From an uncultured Clostridia bacterium (GTDB lineage Bacteria; Bacillota_A; Clostridia; Christensenellales; Aristaeellaceae), in NCBI GenBank assembly GCA_946408865.1, contig CAMJTZ010000057.1, positions 1 to 10,282 of the forward strand: 10,282 nucleotides of DNA, written 5' to 3'. Below, piece by piece: positions 1 to 5,180 of the stretch. The translations under genes were made by a program, and so were the position numbers. The notes beneath the pieces are model-generated. The model searched no databases. It worked only from the letters and a program-made list of their open reading frames with translations, and was not told the DNA's origin. Position 1 is the stretch's first letter. The number at the start of each line of letters is the position of its first letter.

Positions 1-784
1 GGTCGGAATTGCGCATGGATTTATGCAGGGCGGAGATGATGTTGTAATGCTCCTCTCCGTCCTTGTCGTACATCAGGTTTTTGCGGCTGAGACACTGGGC
101 CACGATCTCGTCGCTGACGGTGATTGTTCCCTCGCCGGCGTCCCCGTTGAGCACAACCATCTCCAGCGTGCTCAGGGCGCTGCGGGCGTCGCCGTTGCAG
201 AAGGCGGCGATGGATTCCAGCGCCGCGTCGCTGATGGATACCTGATCCTTTCCGAAGCCGCGCTCATCCGTCAGCGCCCGGCGGAGGAGGGCGAGGATGT
301 CCTCTTTCTTCAGCGCCTGGAGGACGAAGACCTTGCAGCGGGACAGCAGCGCGCTGTTCACCTCGAAGGAGGGATTCTCCGTCGTGGCGCCGATGAGCAC
401 GATGCTCCCCTTTTCCACGAAGGGAAGGAACGCGTCCTGCTGGGCCTTGTTGAACCGGTGGATTTCGTCGACAAAGACGATGGTGCGGACCCCGTAGGTC
501 CGGTTCTCCTCGGCTTTGATCATAACCTGGCGGATATCCTTGATGCCGCTGGTGACGGCGGAAAAATCGATAAAGGTCGCCCGCGTCTGCAGCGCGATGA
601 CGCGGGCCAGCGTCGTCTTTCCGACGCCGGGCGGGCCCCAGAAGATCATGGAGGAAATGGCGTCGGAGGAGATCAGGCGGCGAAGCACCTTCCCCGGGCC
701 GAGCAGATGCTGCTGGCCGACGATTTCATCCAGCGAGGCGGGACGCATCCGGGCTGCCAGGGGCTGGCCGGTCCATTCGCTCAT
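1..784 (-). CDS. rarA: Replication-associated recombination protein RarA/MgsA (AAA+ ATPase), C-terminus cut by window edge
   Basis: RarA is a cytoplasmic AAA+ ATPase of the clamp-loader/RuvB type that acts at stalled replication forks and gapped DNA. The visible 261 residues hold the whole ATPase core: an N-terminal RPxSLDEIVGQQHL block (14-28), Walker A GPPGVGKTT (50-58), Walker B with the family-typical VDEIHRFNKAQQDA (105-118), sensor-1 GATTENPSFEVN (132-143) and a probable arginine finger in LLSRC (146-150). The lid follows, and the sequence runs out at HKSMRNSD, just before the family's C-terminal tetramerisation part; about 170 residues should lie beyond base 1. The ATG at 784 is chosen because AAGGAGG (793-799) sits 8 bases upstream. 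An in-frame ATG at 838 is also open, but it overlaps the -10 box and so is unlikely. Transcribed divergently from the acyltransferase gene. Family assignment is very secure. Confidence 0.96.
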   Translation of the reverse strand, partial: MSEWTGQPLAARMRPASLDEIVGQQHLLGPGKVLRRLISSDAISSMIFWGPPGVGKTTLARVIALQTRATFIDFSAVTSGIKDIRQVMIKAEENRTYGVRTIVFVDEIHRFNKAQQDAFLPFVEKGSIVLIGATTENPSFEVNSALLSRCKVFVLQALKKEDILALLRRALTDERGFGKDQVSISDAALESIAAFCNGDARSALSTLEMVVLNGDAGEGTITVSDEIVAQCLSRKNLMYDKDGEEHYNIISALHKSMRNSD

Positions 785-802
785 CCGCGTTTCCTCCTTT
801 CC

Positions 803-838
803 TTCCGCATACAGGAACATTTCCGCATACGGGGACAT
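803..838. repeat. 18-bp tandem duplication in the rarA leader/promoter
   Basis: Two adjacent 18-base units (803-820 and 821-838) agree at 16 of 18 positions, each beginning TTCCGCATAC on the plus strand. The upstream unit overlaps the rarA -10 box by two bases and the other lies in the transcribed leader. On the minus strand both units begin with ATG and stay in frame with rarA, so the duplication adds six codons at a time without closing the frame. It may be a slippage product; no function can be shown. Confidence 0.75.
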
Positions 839-865
839 TATACCGGATTTCCGGGGGAATGAAAA
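837..865 (-). promoter_or_regulatory. Probable sigma-A promoter of rarA
   Basis: On the minus strand a perfect TATAAT (837-842) is preceded, after a 17-base spacer, by TTTTCA (860-865), which matches 4 of 6 bases of TTGACA. Transcription would begin near 830, giving a leader of about 45 bases with the AAGGAGG site at 793-799. The box assignment is read from sequence only. Confidence 0.6.
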
Positions 866-916
866 GCGAACAAAGCCCGGAGAACAGGAAAAAGGCTTTC
901 CCGGGCGGGGCGGGTT

Positions 917-925
917 TGCTATAAT
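917..925 (+). promoter_or_regulatory. Extended -10 promoter of the acyltransferase gene
   Basis: TGC followed by a perfect TATAAT (920-925) forms an extended -10 element. At 17 bases spacing the -35 position (897-902) reads TTTCCC, a poor match, which is common for extended -10 promoters. Expected start of transcription is near 932, about 45 bases before the ATG at 978. It lies about 75 bases from the divergent rarA -10 box. Confidence 0.55.
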
Positions 926-977
926 GGCCCGGAAAGAGAACACGGGAAAGCATCAACCGGGGAGGAGAAAAAGGCGG

Positions 978-2726
978 ATGGGCATGACCGACTGGATCTA
1001 TCTTTTCTGGTTCCTGCTCGGAGCGCTTCTTTTCTGCGGCGTGAAATACGCGGGAAGAGGAAAGTGGAACGAGGATTACACCTCCCTGAAGCAGACGAAG
1101 ATGCTGCTGGGGATCATGACCCTGGGCGTCGCCCTGCATCACCTGGCGCAGAAATCCTGCGGGCCGTGGCAGCCGCAGTCGTTTATCGTGCACGGGCTGG
1201 ATTTCTTCCTGCCCCTGGGCGCCCTGTTTGTGGCCGTGTTCCTGTTCTGCAGCGGACTGGGGCTGTACAAAAGCTTCCGGTCGAAGCCGGATTACCTGAA
1301 GGGCTTCTGCCGCCGGCGGATCCTGCCGGTGGTCATCGCCTTCTATCTGTCGGAGATCCTCTATACGGGGATCCGGCTGGCGATGGGCGAGAAGATGAAG
1401 TTCCCCACGGTGCTCTGGTATCTCTCCGGACTGCACATGGCCAATGAAAACGCCTGGTATGTGATCGTCATTCCTTTCTTCTACTTCGCCTTCTGGGCGG
1501 CGTTCCGCTGCTGCAAACGGGAAGGCACGGCGATCTTCTGGGTCTTCCTTTTCACCCTGGGCTATACGGTGGCGGGCGCCTTCGTGGATCACCAGGATAA
1601 CTGGTGGATGCGGGGGGAATGGTGGTACAACAGCATTATCCTCTTCCCGCTGGGGATCCTCTTCGGAAAATATGAGGAAAAGATCACGCGCTTCGCGAAG
1701 AAGGGATACTGGTTCCTCCTGGTCCTGGCTTTCGCGGCCGTCTTCCTGCTGTATCTGCAGTCGGACTGGCTGATCAGCAACCGCTGGGGATATTACGGCG
1801 AATACGGGGATCCCCTGAAGGTGCAGCACCGGCTGCTGAGCGCCGGCGCCCAGTGGGGCGTCTGCATCGCCTTTGTGTGCTTCTGGTTCCTGCTGATGAT
1901 GAAGGTAAAGATCGGCAACCGGGCGCTGGCCTGGCTGGGGGCCGTCTCCCTGGATTTCTACCTGATCCACGGCCTCTTCGTGGAGCTGTTCGGCTATAAT
2001 TTCCTGGGGATCAGCCGGTACAATTTCTATATTAAGAGCCCTGCGCTGTACGTGTTCGCGGCGTTGGCCTGCTCTGTGCCCGCCACGCTCCTGTTCCGGT
2101 GGATCCGGCTCACGGTGACGGGATGGACGCAGAAAAAGAAGCCGGAAGGCGGGGAGCCTCCGGCGCGGAAAAAACCGCTGGCCGTCCGGATCCGGCAGCG
2201 GCGGGAGATGCGGAAATCCGCGGACGCGCCGCCGAAATACAGGAAATTCATTATGCCGGCGTTCCTGGTGCTGTTTTTCGCGGGACTGTTCCTGTTTCTC
2301 GGCCTCAGCCGCGGGGACGAGCATGTCTTTGAGATGAACCGGATCGAGTTTACCGTGCCGAAGTATTTCTCAAAAACCTATTCGGACACGCGGAACGTCA
2401 TCTACCGGTGCACCGGGGAGGAGAAAAAGGCGGCGAACCTGATCGCGGACGCTCAGATCCCCCACGCGGCGGACCGGAGCCAGGAATCGCTGGAGAGCCT
2501 GGCGGCCTGCGACTGGCTGACGGCGCAGGAGGAATATGTGAATCCCCAGGGGATCCGGATGATCCGGGGCTTTGTGGAAGTGGAAGGCAACCCCGAGCGG
2601 CGGTACTACATTGATCATGGTAACGGGCTGATGGTGATCCGCATGGCGGAGACGCCGGAGATTTACAGCGCGGAAGACTGCGAGGAAGCGCTGCGGACGA
2701 CCGTGGAGAGCGCCCACCGGAAATGA
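978..2726 (+). CDS. Acyltransferase-3-family integral membrane protein with C-terminal extracytoplasmic domain
   Basis: 582 residues. Residues 1-380 form a polytopic domain with about 11 hydrophobic segments (for example 5-21, 41-57, 71-92, 112-132, 159-177, 184-202, 217-231, 243-261, 288-308, 318-340, 353-377). Two places fit acyltransferase family 3 (OafA-like O-acyltransferases of sugars and surface polymers): LLGIMTLGVALHHL (43-56), with the His pair in the usual position of the catalytic His, and SLDFYLIHGLFVELFG (324-339), the typical late YLIH helix. A basic linker (385-423) leads to one more helix (424-444) and then a polar domain of about 138 residues, probably outside the membrane, which I do not recognise. 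The substrate is unknown; acylation of a cell-envelope glycan is the family-based inference. The ATG at 978 is used because GGAGGAG (961-967) precedes it by 10-12 bases; ATG 984 is too far away. Monocistronic, ending convergently 19 bases from the zinc-ribbon gene. Confidence 0.8.
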   Translation: MGMTDWIYLFWFLLGALLFCGVKYAGRGKWNEDYTSLKQTKMLLGIMTLGVALHHLAQKSCGPWQPQSFIVHGLDFFLPLGALFVAVFLFCSGLGLYKSFRSKPDYLKGFCRRRILPVVIAFYLSEILYTGIRLAMGEKMKFPTVLWYLSGLHMANENAWYVIVIPFFYFAFWAAFRCCKREGTAIFWVFLFTLGYTVAGAFVDHQDNWWMRGEWWYNSIILFPLGILFGKYEEKITRFAKKGYWFLLVLAFAAVFLLYLQSDWLISNRWGYYGEYGDPLKVQHRLLSAGAQWGVCIAFVCFWFLLMMKVKIGNRALAWLGAVSLDFYLIHGLFVELFGYNFLGISRYNFYIKSPALYVFAALACSVPATLLFRWIRLTVTGWTQKKKPEGGEPPARKKPLAVRIRQRREMRKSADAPPKYRKFIMPAFLVLFFAGLFLFLGLSRGDEHVFEMNRIEFTVPKYFSKTYSDTRNVIYRCTGEEKKAANLIADAQIPHAADRSQESLESLAACDWLTAQEEYVNPQGIRMIRGFVEVEGNPERRYYIDHGNGLMVIRMAETPEIYSAEDCEEALRTTVESAHRK

Positions 2727-2733
2727 TGGAAAG

Positions 2734-2760
2734 AAAAAAGCGGAGTTATTTCTCCGCTTT
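2734..2760 (-). terminator. Intrinsic terminator of the MATE/zinc-ribbon operon, possibly bidirectional
   Basis: GCGGAG (2740-2745) pairs with CTCCGC (2752-2757) around a 6-base loop; flanking A/T extend the stem to 9 pairs. Read on the minus strand the stem is followed by six T, a good intrinsic terminator. Read on the plus strand only TTT follows, so it would serve the convergent acyltransferase gene less well. The TAA stop of the zinc-ribbon gene (2746-2748) lies in the loop. Confidence 0.8.
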
Positions 2761-3111
2761 CCGGCTGTACCGGGCCTTCATGGCTGCCTGGTGGGTTTTC
2801 CGGCAGTTGGGGCAGTAATTCGGATAGTGCGCGAGGGTGTTGGGGAAGGTGAAGTATTTCCCGCATTCCTTACACTTCCGTTTGATCTTCCGGGGCGCGC
2901 CCGCGCGCTGCTTTTCCTCTTTCTCCTGCGCGAACTGCTTTTTGCAGTCCTTGCAGTAATTGGGAATGAACTCCCAGGACGGGTCATAGGAGAAGGTTTT
3001 GCCGCATTTTTTGCAGGTTTTCTTCGGCTTTTCCGCCGGCGCGGATTCCTTCGGAGGCTCCGGCGGGGCGGGTTTGCGGAACAGGTTTTTCAGACGGTCC
3101 AGAATACTCAT
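2746..3111 (-). CDS. Small protein with two tandem four-cysteine zinc ribbons
   Basis: 121 residues, soluble and very basic, with no signal peptide. After a short amphipathic start (MSILDRLKNLFRK) and a proline/lysine-rich linker (14-31) come two similar ribbons with identical spacing: C33-x2-C36-x16-C53-x2-C56 and C80-x2-C83-x16-C100-x2-C103. Each shares a KxCGKxF start and a PNYCxxC second half, so they look like an internal duplication. A charged, Glu/Lys-rich stretch (62-79) separates them. The pattern resembles the probable zinc-ribbon (zf-trcl-like) families of unknown function; metal, nucleic-acid or protein binding cannot be told apart. The start is fixed by GGAGGG (3118-3123), 7 bases before ATG. 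That ATG overlaps the MATE stop as ATGA, so translation is probably coupled. Terminated at 2734-2757. Confidence 0.8.
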   Translation of the reverse strand: MSILDRLKNLFRKPAPPEPPKESAPAEKPKKTCKKCGKTFSYDPSWEFIPNYCKDCKKQFAQEKEEKQRAGAPRKIKRKCKECGKYFTFPNTLAHYPNYCPNCRKTHQAAMKARYSRKAEK

Positions 3112-4451
3112 AAAGATCCCTCCGGTGAATGGTTTTTGCGCAGAATGCCGCGGACGATGAAAACGGCCAGGACGCCCGTAAGCAGATCGGAAACGGGCTG
3201 GGCCAGCAGGATGCCGGTAAAGCCGAACAGGGCGGTCAGGGCCGTGATCGCCGCGAAGAAGAGGACGCCCTGGCGGCAGAGGGAAAGGGTCAGCGCGCCG
3301 GTGGCGTGGCCCACCGCCTGGCACACGCAGGTGGAAACCAGCGGAACGCCCATCAGGAGCGAGCTCAGCTGCATGAAGCGGATCATTTCCACGCCCGCTT
3401 CGACCACCGGCGGATCATCCAGGAACAGCCGCATCAGCGGCGGGGAAGCAAAGAAAAGCACCGCGGCGAAGAGGGCACCGAGCCCGGCCTCCAGCAGGTA
3501 CGCGAACCGCAGGGTCTGCCGGAAGCGCATCCGGTTGCGGCTGCCGTGGCAGTAGCCGAAGAGCGGCTGGCCGCCGAAGGCGAAGCCGATCAGCGTCATC
3601 ATGCAGACCATGTTGATCCGGCTGGCGATGCCCATCGCGGCGATCTTCGCGTTGCCGTAGGGCTCCAGGGCGCGGTTGGTGATCATCATGCTGATGCTGA
3701 ACATGATGTTGGTGACCGAGGCCGGAACGCCGATCCGGAGGATTTCCCCGATGTCCTTTTTCGGGATCCGGATCTTCCGGAAATCGATGGAAACGACGCG
3801 GCACTTTTTCCGGATCATCCATACGTACAGGGCGCAGGAGAGGAGATTGCTCAGGCTGGTGGCCAGCGCGGCGCCGGCGGCGCCCATCTTCAGCGCGAAG
3901 ATGAACAGGGGATCCAGCGCGATGTTCGCCACGGATCCGGCGATGCCGCCCCACATGCCCAGGGAGGCCAGCCCCTCGGTCCGCAGCTGGTTGTTCGGAA
4001 TCATGGAGAAGATGATGAAGGGCGTGCCCGCCGCGATCCAGGTGAAATAGGCGGAGGCGTGGACAAAGGATTCGTCGTTCGCCCCCAGCAGGCGCAGGAT
4101 CGGCGTGCGGAACAGCAGCATCACCGCCATGAAAATCAGCCCGGTGGCGAAGGCAGCGTACATGCAGAAGGCGGAGACCCGGCCGGCTTCCTCATCCTGT
4201 TTTTTTCCCAGCAGGCGGGACATCAGCGAGCTGCTGCCCAGGCCCCAGATATCGCCCATGGCGATGGACAGCACGAAAACCGGGGAGCAGAGGGATACGC
4301 CGGCCACCAGGTTCGTATCCCCGGTCAGGGAAATGAACCAGGTATCCACCATGTTGTAGACCACGCTCAGGAGCATGGCCAGCACCACCGGAACCGCCAG
4401 CTTCAGGTAAGCCCGGGGCACCGGCGTGTTTTCAAAAAGATCCCGCTGCAA
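3108..4451 (-). CDS. MATE-family multidrug/toxin exporter
   Basis: Inner-membrane cation-coupled antiporter of the multi-antimicrobial extrusion family (DinF/NorM/MepA-like), about 12 hydrophobic helices in two similar halves. Numbered from the upstream ATG (454 residues), diagnostic segments are VPRAYLKLAVPVVLAMLLS followed by YNMVDTWFI (39-47), the LRTEGLASLGMW stretch (163-174), LDPLFIFALKMGAAGAALAT (186-205), and in the second half IGVPASVTN (247-255) and FAFGGQPLFGYCHG (298-310, an FxxGxQPLxGY motif). The substrate cannot be inferred. I prefer the TTG at 4451 (447 residues) because it has GGAGG 8 bases upstream, while the in-frame ATG at 4472 has no ribosome binding site and the extra seven residues are unlike the family. 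First gene of an operon: its TGA overlaps the ATG of the zinc-ribbon gene. Divergent from the YbaK-type gene. Confidence 0.9.
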   Translation of the reverse strand: MQRDLFENTPVPRAYLKLAVPVVLAMLLSVVYNMVDTWFISLTGDTNLVAGVSLCSPVFVLSIAMGDIWGLGSSSLMSRLLGKKQDEEAGRVSAFCMYAAFATGLIFMAVMLLFRTPILRLLGANDESFVHASAYFTWIAAGTPFIIFSMIPNNQLRTEGLASLGMWGGIAGSVANIALDPLFIFALKMGAAGAALATSLSNLLSCALYVWMIRKKCRVVSIDFRKIRIPKKDIGEILRIGVPASVTNIMFSISMMITNRALEPYGNAKIAAMGIASRINMVCMMTLIGFAFGGQPLFGYCHGSRNRMRFRQTLRFAYLLEAGLGALFAAVLFFASPPLMRLFLDDPPVVEAGVEMIRFMQLSSLLMGVPLVSTCVCQAVGHATGALTLSLCRQGVLFFAAITALTALFGFTGILLAQPVSDLLTGVLAVFIVRGILRKNHSPEGSL

Positions 4452-4472
4452 GGAGATTCCCTCCGGTATCAT
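4449..4472 (-). promoter_or_regulatory. Ribosome binding site that favours a TTG start for the MATE gene
   Basis: GGAGGG (4459-4464) stands before TTG (4449-4451), with 8 bases between the GGAGG core and the start codon. The ATG at 4470-4472 lies upstream of this site and has no purine-rich sequence of its own. GGAG (4461-4464) can also pair with CTCC (4452-4455) directly before the TTG, a small hairpin that could mask the site. Its effect is speculative. Confidence 0.5.
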
Positions 4473-4486
4473 GATTTGCTGCCATC

Positions 4487-4515
4487 AATGTACACCCGCG
4501 GAGGGGAAAAAGCAA
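4487..4515 (-). promoter_or_regulatory. Weak candidate promoter for the MATE operon
   Basis: Minus-strand TTGCTT (4510-4515), a 17-base spacer and TACATT (4487-4492) match the sigma-A consensus at 3/6 and 4/6. Transcription would start only about 8-10 bases before ATG 4472, which fits the downstream TTG start better. The element lies in the 64-base gap shared with the divergent editing-protein gene; no clear promoter for that gene was found there. Confidence 0.25.
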
Positions 4516-4536
4516 GAAAGAAAGAAGGAACCGCGC

Positions 4537-5082
4537 ATGGAACTGTACACAGGACGTCCGGAAAACACGGAGGGCAGACTGCCCCGGGAAATCCGCACCT
4601 ACGACACCCTCGACCGGCTGGGGATTGCCTATCAGCGGACGGATCACGAGCGGGCGGACAATATGGAAGCCTGCAACGAGATCGACGCCGTTCTCGGCGT
4701 CACGATCTGCAAGAACCTGTTTCTGTGCAACCGGCAGAAGACGGCGTTTTATCTGCTGATGATGCCCGGGGACAAGAAGTTCAGAACGAAGGAGCTGTCG
4801 AAGCAGATTGATTCCGCCCGGCTGTCCTTCGCGGACCCGGAGGACATGCTGAAGTACCTGGATATCGAGCCCGGCGCGGTGAGCATCATGGGCCTGATGA
4901 ACGATACCGGCCATGTGGTGCAGCTGCTGGTGGACGAGGACGTGCTGAAAGGGGAATATATCGGCTGCCATCCCTGCGTCTGCACCTCCAGCCTGAAAAT
5001 CCGGACGCAGGACATCCTGCAGGCTTTCCTTCCGGCGGTCGGCCATACCCTGCGGACCGTGCGTCTGACCGGGGAGGACTGA
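4537..5082 (+). CDS. YbaK/PrdX-type aminoacyl-tRNA deacylase (prolyl-tRNA synthetase-associated editing protein)
   Basis: 181 residues, soluble, consisting only of the YbaK/EbsC-like editing fold. The TTDH-like start (RTYDTLDRLGIAYQRTDHE), GVTICKNLFL (54-63), MMPGDKKFRTKELSKQI (75-91), the block from EPGAVSIMGLMND (111-123) and GEYIGCHPCVCTSSLKI (139-155) follow the PrdX/ProXp-ala branch, which hydrolyses Ala mischarged on tRNA-Pro in trans. K59 sits where the branch has its conserved lysine, and H145 in the conserved HP motif. The exact substrate tRNA is inference from family likeness; another YbaK-superfamily specificity is possible. AAGGA (4525-4529) lies 7 bases before the ATG. It is divergent from the MATE operon and is followed by the GH3 gene, which has its own promoter. 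Confidence 0.85.
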   Translation: MELYTGRPENTEGRLPREIRTYDTLDRLGIAYQRTDHERADNMEACNEIDAVLGVTICKNLFLCNRQKTAFYLLMMPGDKKFRTKELSKQIDSARLSFADPEDMLKYLDIEPGAVSIMGLMNDTGHVVQLLVDEDVLKGEYIGCHPCVCTSSLKIRTQDILQAFLPAVGHTLRTVRLTGED

Positions 5083-5096
5083 GCGGAACTTCCGCT
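5082..5096. promoter_or_regulatory. Perfect 15-base palindrome touching the GH3 gene's -35 box
   Basis: AGCGGAA (5082-5088), a central C (5089) and TTCCGCT (5090-5096) form a perfect odd-centred palindrome. Its first base is the last base of the editing gene's TGA stop and its last base is the first T of the TTGACA box. The position suits a repressor operator. As RNA it could make a 6-bp hairpin with an ACT loop, but no T-run follows, so an intrinsic terminator is unlikely. Confidence 0.45.
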
Positions 5097-5125
5097 TGAC
5101 AGCGCTCCGGCCGGGATGCCATAAT
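5096..5125 (+). promoter_or_regulatory. Promoter of the GH3 beta-glucosidase gene
   Basis: A perfect TTGACA (5096-5101), an 18-base spacer and CATAAT (5120-5125, 5 of 6) preceded by TGC (extended -10). The leader of about 48 bases is AT-rich from about 5140 and carries AAGGAG (5168-5173), 7 bases before the ATG. This is the strongest promoter in the window. Confidence 0.75.
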
Positions 5126-5180
5126 GAACCGGCAGCCGAATACAAAACAGAATAATTATATATAAAGAAGGAGAACTCTC

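Noticed and set aside
23..862. A 279-codon plus-strand open frame at the left end
   Set aside because: It is antisense to rarA, whose Walker A, Walker B and sensor motifs are unmistakable on the minus strand.
726..2324. A 532-codon minus-strand open frame opposite the acyltransferase gene
   Set aside because: It overlaps a convincing membrane protein and the divergent promoters, and its composition (Arg, Gln, Pro, Glu, His) is typical of antisense shadow.
3129..4811. A 560-codon plus-strand open frame opposite the MATE gene
   Set aside because: The MATE protein on the minus strand has family motifs throughout; the opposite frame is Gln/Gly/His/Asp-rich shadow running into the editing-protein gene in a wrong frame.
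5082..5101. Intrinsic terminator for the editing-protein gene at the palindrome
   Set aside because: The hairpin is followed by TTGACAG rather than a T-run, and the TTGACA is needed as the -35 box; listed as an operator candidate instead.
5126..5180. Riboswitch or attenuator in the GH3 leader
   Set aside because: The leader is only about 50 bases, AT-rich, with no stable stem, no terminator and no known aptamer motif.
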